DNA of 64,000 bases from JACVRW01 sp963728495 (GTDB taxonomy: Bacteria; Actinomycetota; Thermoleophilia; Solirubrobacterales; Thermoleophilaceae), in contig CAVSKI010000005.1 of assembly GCA_963728495.1 (NCBI GenBank), positions 62,001 to 126,000 of the forward strand, in the 5' to 3' direction. The first letter of the stretch is position 1; each line of letters opens with the position of its first letter. The translations under genes and the position numbers were made by a program. Of the stretch, positions 1 through 8,550 are shown one piece after another. The notes beneath the pieces were generated by a model. That model had not been told where the DNA came from. It made no database searches and worked only from the letters and a program-made list of their open reading frames with translations.

Positions 1-165
1 CTCGCGGGTCGCGAAGTGGTAGTGCACGAGCGACGTGGAAACGCCCGCGTCCATGGCCACGCGGGCGATGCGCATGTCGTCTATCCCGTCGCTGGCGATC
101 CGCTCGACGGCGGCGGCGAGGATCCGCTCGCGCGCGCCGCGCTCGGTCGCCGTGGCCTCGGTCAA
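1..165 (-). CDS. TetR family transcriptional regulator, N-terminal part (cut by window edge)
   Basis: About 55 residues of the N-terminal DNA-binding domain are present; the rest lies beyond the window edge. The reading shows a typical TetR helix-turn-helix, with ERILAAAVERIASDGIDDMR followed by a recognition helix ending VSTSLVHYHF. The likely start is a TTG at 165-163 that overlaps the TGA stop of the upstream oxygenase gene, so the two are probably translationally coupled. It most likely represses the neighbouring Rieske and acyl-CoA genes, but the ligand cannot be read. The family call is firm; the start is an inference. Confidence 0.8.
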   Translation of the reverse strand, partial: MTEATATERGARERILAAAVERIASDGIDDMRIARVAMDAGVSTSLVHYHFATRE

Positions 166-1265
166 AGGGCTGCTCCGAGATCGGCGCGGATCTTGTCGGC
201 GAACCAGCCCAGCGCGCGCTCGCGCTGCGACAGCGGGCCCGGCTCGAAGCCACGGGTCTCGAGGCCGGCCTGCTGGTTGGCCACCAGGTCGGCGTCCTCG
301 TCGCTCGTGAGCTTGTTGATCCTGCGGTTGGCCTGCTGCACCACGCGGCTGCGCCTGCTGCCCCCCTTGGGCAGGAGGGTCAGGTTGACGTCACGCGACT
401 TCAAGGGGCCGTCGGGATTGATGCACCAGATGCCCACCTGGTCGGGGTAGAGGTCGATCGTGGTGTTGGGGTAGATGAAGATGTAGCGCCAGACGCGCCG
501 GTCCTCCTCGGTCAGGCCGGGCATCGGCTCGACCATGCGCTGGTAGAGCCTCTCGACGCGGTTGCCCGAGGGCTTGTCGCGCAGCGGGGCGTCGTACCAG
601 ACCCAGTTGTCATGCAGCTCGACGTCGTAGTTCTTGTAGTCGTAGAGGCGCATCAGGCCGGGATGCGCGATCGGCACGTGGTAGCCCTCGAGGTAGTTGT
701 CGACCACGATCTTCCAGTTGGCCGGCTGGCTCGTGTCCTTCTCGGGCTTGACCTTCAGGCGCTCGAGGCCGAAGCGCTCGAGGCGCTGCGGCAGGCCGTC
801 GATCAGCTCGGCCAGCGGGGTGGCGTCCACGTCGAGGTTGACGAACACCAGGCCGCACATCGTCTCCACGCGCACGGGGAACAGGCCGAGCTTCGACTTG
901 TCGAGGCCGGGGATGGAGCGCCCCTCCGGTACGCCGATCAGCGTGCCGTCGAAGCGGTAGGTCCAGCCGTGGTAGCGGCAGCGAATCGCCTTGCCGCACT
1001 CCCCCGAGCCACTCAGCAGCCGCGAGCCTCGGTGCCGGCAGACGTTGCGAAAGGCCTTCACGCTGCCGTCGTTGTCGCGCAGGACGAGCACGGGCTCGAC
1101 CCCGGCGGAGGCGGTCATGTAGTGGCCCTGCTCGGGCAGCTGGGAGACGTGGCCGACGAACTGCCAGGTGCGCGCGAAGATGCGCTTCTGCTCCTGCTCC
1201 ACGATGTCCGGATCGCGGTAGAAGTGCGGTGAAAGGGCGGCGGGAACGGCCTCTGCGGTGGTCAT
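162..1265 (-). CDS. Rieske [2Fe-2S] aromatic-ring-hydroxylating-type oxygenase, alpha subunit
   Basis: A 367-residue oxygenase component. The Rieske cluster ligands are visible as C76-x-H78 (CRHRG) and C96-x2-H99 (CRYHGW). The mononuclear iron site follows in NYLEGYHVPIAH, with H196 and H201 as probable ligands. The length fits ring-hydroxylating or quaternary-amine oxygenases such as the CntA or GbcA type, which use O2 and electrons from a separate reductase; no reductase is encoded nearby. The ATG at 1265 is chosen because GGATGAGG lies just upstream. An in-frame extension to 1340 exists but looks non-coding. The substrate is unknown. It is read toward the TetR gene and divergent from the acyl-CoA dehydrogenase. 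Confidence 0.85.
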   Translation of the reverse strand: MTTAEAVPAALSPHFYRDPDIVEQEQKRIFARTWQFVGHVSQLPEQGHYMTASAGVEPVLVLRDNDGSVKAFRNVCRHRGSRLLSGSGECGKAIRCRYHGWTYRFDGTLIGVPEGRSIPGLDKSKLGLFPVRVETMCGLVFVNLDVDATPLAELIDGLPQRLERFGLERLKVKPEKDTSQPANWKIVVDNYLEGYHVPIAHPGLMRLYDYKNYDVELHDNWVWYDAPLRDKPSGNRVERLYQRMVEPMPGLTEEDRRVWRYIFIYPNTTIDLYPDQVGIWCINPDGPLKSRDVNLTLLPKGGSRRSRVVQQANRRINKLTSDEDADLVANQQAGLETRGFEPGPLSQRERALGWFADKIRADLGAAL

Positions 1266-1599
1266 CAGCCTCATCCTGACTTTGTGATCAGTTGCATGAT
1301 AGTATCGCATGTGTGGCTCCGTTTGGCGCCCGCCACGCATGGCTTTCGATCACGCCGGAGCCCGAACGGGAGCTGCCCGCGGCGGTTGCTGAGCTGCGCG
1401 GCACGAGTGCCGAACAGGAGCGCAGGCGGGTGGAGGAGCTGGTCACGCGTGCGAGCAAGCGGGGGTGGAGCGCCTACATCGCCGAGAATCGCGGATCTGG
1501 CTCGAACGGCCGCTGACCCGAGCGAGGCACGCGAGACATCGTGCTCGACGTCGTCGAAAACCACAACAACCTGAAACTTGGACTCCCGGGAGAGCGCTG
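1266..1599. promoter_or_regulatory. Divergent control region between oxygenase and acyl-CoA dehydrogenase
   Basis: A 334-base stretch without a confident gene. The part near 1275-1312 is clearly richer in A and T than its surroundings and contains TGATCA and two CATG boxes nine bases apart, which could hold a TetR operator. On the minus strand TACTAT could be a -10 box for the oxygenase. A plus-strand frame at 1292-1516 (74 codons) has a plausible codon pattern after its first few codons, but no ribosome site and no recognisable family. I treat it as unproven. Confidence 0.35.
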
Positions 1600-2793
1600 A
1601 TGACCATCACCGAAGCGACGCAGCTGGCAACGGACTTCACGCCCGAGGAGCTCGAGCTCCAGGAGCGCGCGCGGCGCTTCGTGGACCAGGTGCTCATCCC
1701 CCACGAGGAGGAGGCCGAGCTGGCGGGCGGCAAGATCTCCGAAGAGCTGCACGCGCGCATCAAGAACGAGGCGGTCGAGGCGCGCCTCTCGGGTGGCCTG
1801 CATTCGCCGGAGTACGGCGGCCAGGGCTGGACGAAGACGGAGTGGTTCCTCGTCGAGGAGCAGCTCGGCCGCTCGACCAACGCCCTCTCCTGGCACATGC
1901 CCGGCGCGTACAACGTGCTGGCCAGCGGAACGCCGGAGCAGATCGAGCGCTACCTCAAGCCGGCGCTGCGCGGAGAGCTGCACGACGCCTACGCGGTGAC
2001 CGAGGCCGAGGCGGGATCGGACCCGTCGGGCATCGCAACCACCGCTCGCAAGACAGATTCCGGCTGGGTGATCGACGGCGAGAAGTGGTTCGTGACCTAC
2101 GGCGACATCGCGGCGGTGTACATCGTGATGGCCAACGCACAGGTGGACGATGAGTCGCGCCCGACGCTGTTCCTCGTCGACCGCGGCCTGGACGGCATAG
2201 AGATCGTCGACGACCCGCCGTTCACCCACACCTATCCGCATGGCCACCCGGCGGTTCGCTTCACCGGTGTCGAGGTTCCCGACGACGCCGTGATCGGCGG
2301 CATCGGCGGCGGTGAAGACCTGCAGCGCGCCTGGTTCACCGAGGAGCGCCTGGGCATCGCCGCCCGCGGGGTGGGCTCGATGTGGCGGCTGATCGAGGAG
2401 ACCACCGCCTGGGCGCTCGAGCGCGAGCAGGGCGGCAACCGGATCATGGACTACCAGGGGGTGTCGTTCCCGCTGGCCGACTCTGCCGCCGACGCCGCCG
2501 CCGGCCGGCTGCTCACGCTGGAGGTCGCCCGGCTGGTGGACGCGGGCGCCGACCCCAAGCTCGTGCACGCGAAGGCCTCGATGGCCAAGCTGTTCGTGAG
2601 CGAGGCGGCCTGCCGGTGCGCCGACCGCTGCGTGCAGATCTTCGGCGGGCGCGGCTACATGCGTACCAACGTGGCCGAGCGCTTCTTCCGCGAGCTGCGC
2701 GTGGATCGCATCTGGGAGGGCACGAGCGAGATCCAGCGCCTCATCATCGCCCGCGCGCTCGAGCGGCGCGGGGTTGAGCGTACGCTGCACTAG
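1600..2793 (+). CDS. Acyl-CoA dehydrogenase
   Basis: 397 residues, the standard length for the FAD-dependent acyl-CoA dehydrogenase family, which introduces an alpha-beta double bond into acyl-CoA thioesters. The substrate and flavin signature AVTEAEAGSDPSG lies near residue 130, and the C-terminal RIWEGTSEIQ carries the usual catalytic-base region. The ATG at 1600 follows GGGAGAG by about six bases; the longer in-frame start at 1465 is rejected because the extra residues are arginine-rich and unlike the family. A strong hairpin follows the gene, yet the next gene on the same strand is an acyl-CoA synthetase, so they may act in one pathway. Chain length and substrate are not readable. Confidence 0.9.
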   Translation: MTITEATQLATDFTPEELELQERARRFVDQVLIPHEEEAELAGGKISEELHARIKNEAVEARLSGGLHSPEYGGQGWTKTEWFLVEEQLGRSTNALSWHMPGAYNVLASGTPEQIERYLKPALRGELHDAYAVTEAEAGSDPSGIATTARKTDSGWVIDGEKWFVTYGDIAAVYIVMANAQVDDESRPTLFLVDRGLDGIEIVDDPPFTHTYPHGHPAVRFTGVEVPDDAVIGGIGGGEDLQRAWFTEERLGIAARGVGSMWRLIEETTAWALEREQGGNRIMDYQGVSFPLADSAADAAAGRLLTLEVARLVDAGADPKLVHAKASMAKLFVSEAACRCADRCVQIFGGRGYMRTNVAERFFRELRVDRIWEGTSEIQRLIIARALERRGVERTLH

Positions 2794-2865
2794 ATGGCTG
2801 CATCCACGACCCCGCACGCGCGGATGACGCACGAATACCTGCGCTGGATCGGGGTCATCGGGCTC

Positions 2866-2887
2866 GCCGATACCTTCGGGTATCGGC
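2866..2887 (+). terminator. Perfect 9-bp hairpin with TTCG tetraloop
   Basis: GCCGATACC (2866-2874), loop TTCG, then GGTATCGGC (2879-2887). This is a perfect stem with an exceptionally stable UUCG loop, followed by a moderately T-rich stretch. It lies 73 bases after the acyl-CoA dehydrogenase stop and about 76 before the next start, so it probably terminates or attenuates transcription between them. A 55-codon open frame at 2794-2961 spans this hairpin and is therefore probably not a gene. Confidence 0.6.
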
Positions 2888-2963
2888 TTCGCCCTGCTTC
2901 CCCCGCCCAGCTTGGTCCCGTGCGCCCCCGCGCACACGCGGCCGCGAAAGCAGCCATCTAGCA

Positions 2964-5078
2964 GTGGCGTCTCTACAGCGGCTTCTCCATCCGCGCACGG
3001 TCGCGGTAGTAGGCGCGACCGATCGCGACGGCTCCTACGCGGGGCAGACGTTGCTCAACCTGAAGACGCTCGGCTACCGAGGCGAGGTGTGGGGCGTCAA
3101 CCCGCGGCGCGACGAGGCCCACGGCTTCAAGTGCTTCGCTTCGCTGCCCGCCTGTCCGTCTCCGCCCGACGCCGTGGTCGTGGCGATACCCGCTGCGGGG
3201 GTGGCGGCCGCGGTGGAGGAGGCCGGCGCCGCGGGGTGCGGCGGAGCGGTCGTGTTCAGCGCCGGCTTCGGCGAAATGGCCGCCGGGGCGATAGCCGGCA
3301 ACGCGGCGTCGATCGATGAGGCCGCCGCCGGGGCGGGCTACGAGGCCGACCTGCGCGCCGCTGCCGCTCGGCACGGGCTGCCGGTCTGCGGCCCCAACGG
3401 AAACGGCATAGTGGCGGTGCACGAGCGCGCCGCACTGTGGGGCGATGCCCTACTCCCGCTCGAGCCCGGACGCGTGGTGCTCGTGTCCCAGAGCGGCAAC
3501 GTGGCCGTGAACACATTGGCCACTCGCCGCGGGCTGCGCCTGCACACGGTCGTCTCGTGCGGGAACTCGGTGGGAGTCGACCCCTCCGAGTGGGTGGCGC
3601 ATCTCGCCGCCGACGAGGGCGTGGGCTCGATTGCCCTCTACCTGGAGGCCGACGGCGATGGCGCCGCGCTGTGCGAGGCGCTGGCCCGCTGCGCCGAGAA
3701 CGGCGTCGGCGTGTCGGTGCTCAAGGTGGGCTCCTCGCCCGCCGGCTCGGTCGCGGCCGCTGCCCATACCGGCGCGGTGGCCGGAGACCAGCGCGTCTTC
3801 CGAGCACTGGTGGAGGACGCCGGCGCGGCCTGGGCGGAGGACGTGCACGAGCTGCTCGAGCTGGCCAAGGCTCAGGCTGTGGCGCGCCCGCGGCCCGCCC
3901 TTCGCCCCAGCGGCGGCCTGGCGGTACTCACCTGCTCGGGAGGGGACTCGGCGCTGGCCGCCGACGAGTGCGAGCGCCTGGGTCTGGAACTGGCCACGCT
4001 GGGCGAAGCCACCTCGCTGCGCCTGCGCAAGCGGCTGCCGGGCGCGGCCACCGTGGGCAATCCGCTCGACTACACCGCGCTGATCTGGGGTCATGCCGAA
4101 ACGCTCAGCGACCTGATCGCGACCGTGGGCGAAGATGCCGCCGTCGACCAGATGCTCGTTCTCTACGACCAGCCCGCCGGCATCGAGGGCGCCGTGGACG
4201 AGTCCTGGAGCGCCGTCCGCGACGGGATACACGCCGGAGCCGCGCGCAGCCCGGTGCCGACGATGGTGGCCGCCACCCTGCCCGAGCTGCTGGACGACGC
4301 CGCGGCGGCGCGCTTCGTCGACGCCGGCATCCCGGCGATCTCCGGCCTGCGCACCGGTCTCATGTGCGCCGCGGCGCTGCGCCTCGAGCCGGGCGATCCG
4401 GCTCGCCTGCGCGAGATCGCCGCCGTGGCGGCCCGGCCGCCCGGTGACGCCAACGGCCGGCCGGCACTCTCCGAGCACGAAGCCAAGCAGTTGCTGCGCA
4501 GTGCCGGCGTACCGGTCGTGGAAGGACGCGTGGCCGTGAGCGAGGATGACGCGGCACGGGCACTCGACGAGCTGGGCGCGCCGCTCGCGCTCAAGCTGTC
4601 CGCACCCTCGCTGCTGCACAAGAGCGAGCTGGGCGCCGTGGTGCTCGATCTGGCCACCGCCGACGACGTGCGCGCTGCGCACCGCCGTCTTCGCGAGATC
4701 CAGATCGAGGGCGCGGCGGTTCTGGTGGAGCGCATGGCCGTGCCCGGAGTCGAGCTGCTGGTGGCGGCGCGGCGCGAGGGCGTGGTTCCGTCGCTCACCG
4801 TCGCGCTGGGCGGCATCTGGGCCGAGCTCCACGAGGACGCGGTCGTGGTGGCGCTTCCGGCCGGCGCCGAGCGGGTCGAGGCCGCGCTTCGCTCGCTGCG
4901 CGCAGCGCCGCTGCTCACCGGTGGGCGGGGCCGCACTCCGCTGGATCTCCCCGCCGCCGCCCGGCTCGCCGCGGGGGTGGGCCAGCTGCTGCTCGAGGCC
5001 GATCTCTCGCTGATCGAGCTGAACCCGGTGTTCGTGCACGAGCAGGGAGCCGTGGCGGTGGACGCGGTGGCCGCGTGA
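2964..5078 (+). CDS. Acyl-CoA synthetase, NDP-forming (acetate-CoA ligase ADP-forming family)
   Basis: 704 residues with the complete fused layout of the family. A CoA-binding Rossmann domain comes first (TVAVVGATDRDGSYAGQ). A succinyl-CoA-ligase-like middle follows, with the conserved AAHTGAVAGDQRVF containing the likely phosphorylated histidine. A C-terminal ATP-grasp domain (APLALKLSAPSLLHKSELG) completes it. Such enzymes interconvert acyl-CoA, ADP and phosphate with free acid, ATP and CoA; some relatives act on unusual acids. The start is GTG at 2964. The gene overlaps the following amine oxidase by GTGA, so the two are probably co-translated. The acid substrate is unknown, but the neighbouring dehydrogenase and oxygenase suggest catabolism. 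Confidence 0.85.
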   Translation: MASLQRLLHPRTVAVVGATDRDGSYAGQTLLNLKTLGYRGEVWGVNPRRDEAHGFKCFASLPACPSPPDAVVVAIPAAGVAAAVEEAGAAGCGGAVVFSAGFGEMAAGAIAGNAASIDEAAAGAGYEADLRAAAARHGLPVCGPNGNGIVAVHERAALWGDALLPLEPGRVVLVSQSGNVAVNTLATRRGLRLHTVVSCGNSVGVDPSEWVAHLAADEGVGSIALYLEADGDGAALCEALARCAENGVGVSVLKVGSSPAGSVAAAAHTGAVAGDQRVFRALVEDAGAAWAEDVHELLELAKAQAVARPRPALRPSGGLAVLTCSGGDSALAADECERLGLELATLGEATSLRLRKRLPGAATVGNPLDYTALIWGHAETLSDLIATVGEDAAVDQMLVLYDQPAGIEGAVDESWSAVRDGIHAGAARSPVPTMVAATLPELLDDAAAARFVDAGIPAISGLRTGLMCAAALRLEPGDPARLREIAAVAARPPGDANGRPALSEHEAKQLLRSAGVPVVEGRVAVSEDDAARALDELGAPLALKLSAPSLLHKSELGAVVLDLATADDVRAAHRRLREIQIEGAAVLVERMAVPGVELLVAARREGVVPSLTVALGGIWAELHEDAVVVALPAGAERVEAALRSLRAAPLLTGGRGRTPLDLPAAARLAAGVGQLLLEADLSLIELNPVFVHEQGAVAVDAVAA

Positions 5079-6289
5079 GGGTGGCCGTCGTCGGCGCCGG
5101 CCTCGCGGGCCTGACCGCCGCCCGCGAGCTGGCCCGCGCCGGTGCCGAGGTGGTGGTTCTGGAGGCGCGCGCCCGCGTGGGCGGGCGCGTGTGGTCGCGG
5201 GCGCTCGACAACGGCGCGATCGTCGAGATGGGCGCGGAGTTCCTGCTGCCCGGCAACACCGCTGTGCGCGAGCTGGCGGACGAGTATGCCCTCGGATTCT
5301 GGGACAAGGGGATGCGCTACGGCCAGCGTGAGCCTCGCGGTGCGGACACCGACGCCGACGCCCTGTTCGCCGCCGCGGACTCCGTGGGCCGGGCGCTGGG
5401 CGACGCCGCCGGAGAGATCAGCGCTCGCCGCTTTCTCGCCGAGCTCGACTTGACACCGGGCACGCGGGAAGCCGTGACCGCGCGCGTCGAGATCTCGAGC
5501 GCAAATTCCGCCGACGTGGTCTCGGCCCGCGACCTGGCCGGCCTGGCTCACATCGACAGCAACCCCGCGCCGAGCATCGCCGGTGGCAACGGACGGCTGC
5601 CCCTTGCCCTGGCCGAGGAGCTGGGCGAGGCGGTACGCCTGAGCTCGCCCGTCGAGCGGATCGCCTGGGGCGACGAGGGCGTTCGACTGGCCGCGGGCGG
5701 CGGCGAGCTCCAGTCCGACGCGTGTGTGATCGCCGTGCCGCCCGGCGTGCTGGACGCCATCCATTTCGATCCCGCTCTTCCCAGCGAGCTGGCAGCGGCC
5801 TTCGGCGCGATTCGAATGGGCCACGCGGCCAAGCTGTTCGTGCCCCTGCGCGCCCCGGCCCAGCCCGGCGCGGTGATGTGCGTGCCCGAGCGCTACTGGT
5901 GCTGGACGGCGACCGGCAGCAGCGACGCTCCCCAACCCGTCGTCAGCTGCTTCGCCGGCTCCCCGGCGGCGCTCGAGCGCCTCGGCGTGGCCGCCGGGCC
6001 TGAGCGCTGGCTGGACTCGCTGCGCCGCCTGCGCCCCGACCTCGACCTCGACCTCGGGGGCGCGGTGCTCTCCACCTGGGTCGACGATCCATGGGTGCGC
6101 GGCGCCTATTCGACCTCGCCGCCGGTGGCCCTCGGGCAGGTGCCCGAGCAGCCGGTCGGGCCGCTGGCCTTCGCCGGCGAGCACCTGGGCGGCGGCTTCG
6201 CCGCGCTCATGGAAGGAGCTATCCGGAGCGGCCGTCAGGCGGCGCGGGCACTGCTGGGCCATCGCCGTCCGGAGGCGGGTGGCGAGTGA
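5075..6289 (+). CDS. FAD-dependent amine oxidase / NAD(P)-binding Rossmann flavoprotein
   Basis: 404 residues. The N-terminus has the dinucleotide motif VVGAGLAGLTAARELARAGA followed by VLEARARVGGRVW, the hallmark of the flavin-containing amine oxidase and phytoene-desaturase superfamily. The C-terminus has the second flavin contact GPLAFAGEHLGGGF followed by MEGAIRSGRQAA. The start is GTG at 5075, overlapping the previous stop. The protein is somewhat shorter than typical monoamine oxidases, and the substrate cannot be told from sequence. Its 3' end overlaps the convergent MFS transporter gene by 71 bases. Confidence 0.85.
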   Translation: MRVAVVGAGLAGLTAARELARAGAEVVVLEARARVGGRVWSRALDNGAIVEMGAEFLLPGNTAVRELADEYALGFWDKGMRYGQREPRGADTDADALFAAADSVGRALGDAAGEISARRFLAELDLTPGTREAVTARVEISSANSADVVSARDLAGLAHIDSNPAPSIAGGNGRLPLALAEELGEAVRLSSPVERIAWGDEGVRLAAGGGELQSDACVIAVPPGVLDAIHFDPALPSELAAAFGAIRMGHAAKLFVPLRAPAQPGAVMCVPERYWCWTATGSSDAPQPVVSCFAGSPAALERLGVAAGPERWLDSLRRLRPDLDLDLGGAVLSTWVDDPWVRGAYSTSPPVALGQVPEQPVGPLAFAGEHLGGGFAALMEGAIRSGRQAARALLGHRRPEAGGE

Positions 6290-7898
6290 TGCCGGGGGTC
6301 GTTGCCGCCGCCGTGGCGTACGTCCAGCGCGAGCGCCGGCCGAAGACCGGGCCGACGTAGTAGCGGTTCTCGCGCCGCACGAGCACGAAGCAGAACAGCG
6401 CCCCCAAGAGGGCAATTGCCGCGCTGGCCAGAAAGGTGATTCGGAAGGAGTCGACGTGAGCCAGCACGTTGTCCTCGATGGCCACCCGGACCACACGGGT
6501 GTCGATCGTCGTCTGGTTTCGGCCCGCCTGCTCGGCCTGCAGGATGTATTCCTTGAACTTGTCGATCTCTTGCGAGGTAACGGTGATCCCCCGGTCGGCC
6601 AGCCGCTCGTAGGTGATGTGCTCGGCTGCTCCCACCTCGATTGCCGTCAGGCCCGCTATTCCGATGGCACCGCCCAGCTGCTCGGCGGTGTTGATAGTCC
6701 CCGCCGCCTCTCCCTGCGCCTCGGGCGGCACCGCCCCCAGGCCGGTCGGATCGTTCACGGTGAGCACCACGCCCAGGCCCAGTCCCTGTAGCGCGAGGCC
6801 GGGAATGAGGGCGAGGACCGTCTGCTCTCCGACGCCGGCTGCCAGGGCCGCGCCCGAGGCCGCCAGTATCAGGAAGCCGACCACCAGGGGTACGCGCCCG
6901 CCCACGCGGTCGAAGGCGCGTCCGGCCAGCGGGCCGGCGAGGATGATCGGGATCGAGGCCGGGAGCAGCGCGATGCCCGCCGTTGCGGGGCTCACGCCTA
7001 TCACCAGCAGCAGGTAGAAGGGCAGCAGGAAGCCCAGGCCGAGCTCGATGGCGCCGGCCAACAGCTGGCTGATATTGGAAGCAAGGAAGTTCGCGTGCCG
7101 AAAGAGCCGGAATTCGAGCAGCGGGGCCTTGACGCGCATCTCGATCAACACGAACGCCACGAACAGCACCAGGGCGGCCACGAGCGGGAGTGTGGTCTCG
7201 AGCGAGCCCCAGCCGTCCGACTGGCCCTGGCTGAGCCCGAACACGAGCGACACGATGGCCAGCCCGAAGACCACGGTGCCCGCATAGTCGATCCGGGGAC
7301 CCTTGCCGGCCTCGGGCCGCAGCGCCGGCGTGGACCACAGGGTGAGCAGGATCGTGACGATCGCGAGCGGAACATTGATCAGGAACACGAGCCGCCAGTC
7401 GATGCTGGTGAGGAGGCCGCCGAGCACCGGTCCGAGCGCGGCGAAGAAAGCCGAGCCACCGGCCAGGATGCCGAGGGCCGTGCCGCGCCGCTCCTTCGAG
7501 TACACGGCGCTGGTTATCGCCACCGCGGTGGGCATCATCAGCGCCGCCCCCACACCCTGGACGGCGCGCGCGGCGATCATCATCGGCATGTCCTGCGCTC
7601 CGCCGGCCGCGGCCGTGGCGACCATGAAGATCAGCGCGCCGGCGAGAAACACGCGCCGCAGCCCCACCAGATCCCCGAGCCGGCCGCCGAAGACCATCAG
7701 GGCGGCCAGCGGCAGGATGTTCGCGGTGAGGATCCATTGCCCATCGGCCACGGCGCCGCCCAGGTCGGCGATCGCGTCGGCGGTGGACAGGGGCACGGCC
7801 GTCTGATCCACCAGGATCATGCTCGCCGACAGCGTCATCGCGGCGAGTGTGATCGGGGCGCTGCCCGAACGAGACGTGCCCGAGGCGTCCGCTGTCAC
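6219..7898 (-). CDS. MFS transporter, DHA2 (14-helix drug:proton antiporter) family
   Basis: 559 residues with about 14 hydrophobic helices. The loop 2 signature appears as GGRLGDLVGLRRVF and motif C as LGPVLGGLLTS. The TAVPLS and QWILTANILPLAA segments in the first two helices are typical of EmrB/QacA-like exporters. A hydrophilic stretch of about 60 residues between late helices is typical of the 14-helix class. It probably exports a toxic organic compound by proton antiport in the cytoplasmic membrane. The start is GTG at 7898. The last 20 or so codons overlap the opposing amine oxidase gene, and the tail after RRENRYY is proline-rich and poorly conserved. Confidence 0.88.
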   Translation of the reverse strand: MTADASGTSRSGSAPITLAAMTLSASMILVDQTAVPLSTADAIADLGGAVADGQWILTANILPLAALMVFGGRLGDLVGLRRVFLAGALIFMVATAAAGGAQDMPMMIAARAVQGVGAALMMPTAVAITSAVYSKERRGTALGILAGGSAFFAALGPVLGGLLTSIDWRLVFLINVPLAIVTILLTLWSTPALRPEAGKGPRIDYAGTVVFGLAIVSLVFGLSQGQSDGWGSLETTLPLVAALVLFVAFVLIEMRVKAPLLEFRLFRHANFLASNISQLLAGAIELGLGFLLPFYLLLVIGVSPATAGIALLPASIPIILAGPLAGRAFDRVGGRVPLVVGFLILAASGAALAAGVGEQTVLALIPGLALQGLGLGVVLTVNDPTGLGAVPPEAQGEAAGTINTAEQLGGAIGIAGLTAIEVGAAEHITYERLADRGITVTSQEIDKFKEYILQAEQAGRNQTTIDTRVVRVAIEDNVLAHVDSFRITFLASAAIALLGALFCFVLVRRENRYYVGPVFGRRSRWTYATAAATTPGITRHPPPDGDGPAVPAPPDGRSG

Positions 7899-7950
7899 CG
7901 CGTCACCGTACCGGGCTCTCCCCGTCCGATCCCCGCCGTAGCTTCAGCGC

Positions 7951-8550
7951 ATGGAGCGGACCGACCTGGGCCGCATCGCCGGGTTCACCGACGGCGTGAT
8001 GGCCGTGGCGATCACGCTGCTCGCGCTCAATCTCGAGGTTCCGGACGTGCCCGCAGGCGAGCTCGACGAGCAGCTCGTCGACCTGATTCCGAGCATCCTC
8101 GCCTACCTGCTGTCCTTCGCGCTCGTCGGGCGCTTCTGGATCATTCACCACCACCTGTTCGAGACCCTTCACAGGTTCGACGGAGCGCTGATGGCGCTGA
8201 ACCTGCTCTTTCTGTCGGCGATCGCGATCGTGCCGTTCGCCACCAATCTGTACGACAAGTACACCGCCGAGCCTCTCGCTGTTGCCGTGTTCGGGTTCGT
8301 GATGAGCCTGGCCGCGCTCACCCATTGGTGCATGACCGCCTACACCCTGCGTAAGGGGTTGGTGCACGACCATCACCGCAGGGCCACGGAGCCCTTCGGC
8401 AGCCCGGTCGCGCTCGGGTTCACGCTGATCTTCCTGCTCTCCGTGCCTGTGGCCTTCGTCAGCGTGCTCGTGGCGCAGTTGCTGTGGCTCTCGACGATCC
8501 TGCTGCGCTACCCGCTGCGCAAGCTGACCGGTATCACGAGCTCCGAGTAG
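7951..8550 (+). CDS. TMEM175-family (DUF1211) potassium channel-like membrane protein
   Basis: 199 residues with about six hydrophobic helices. The first helix carries the family signature R-x-x-x-F-(S/T)-D, here RIAGFTDGVMAVAITLL, which lines the pore in bacterial TMEM175 potassium channels. Further helices follow at FWIIHHHLF and LLFLSAIAIVPFATN. Bacterial members form tetramers and conduct K+ with low selectivity. It starts at an ATG 52 bases from the divergent MFS gene. Its 3' end overlaps the convergent glycosyltransferase by 43 bases. Confidence 0.85.
   Translation: MERTDLGRIAGFTDGVMAVAITLLALNLEVPDVPAGELDEQLVDLIPSILAYLLSFALVGRFWIIHHHLFETLHRFDGALMALNLLFLSAIAIVPFATNLYDKYTAEPLAVAVFGFVMSLAALTHWCMTAYTLRKGLVHDHHRRATEPFGSPVALGFTLIFLLSVPVAFVSVLVAQLLWLSTILLRYPLRKLTGITSSE

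Noticed and set aside
1292..1516. A 74-residue gene in the divergent control region
   Set aside because: No ribosome site and no recognisable family. Codon use is suggestive, so it is noted within the control-region entry but not called.
1474..2937. Long antisense frames opposite many genes (also near 3450-5039, 9823-11301, 42302-43495 and others)
   Set aside because: Typical of very GC-rich genomes. They have poor third-position bias, His/Arg/Gln-rich composition and no domains.
2794..2961. A 55-residue gene right after the acyl-CoA dehydrogenase stop
   Set aside because: It spans a perfect TTCG-loop hairpin that looks like a terminator, and no family is recognisable.
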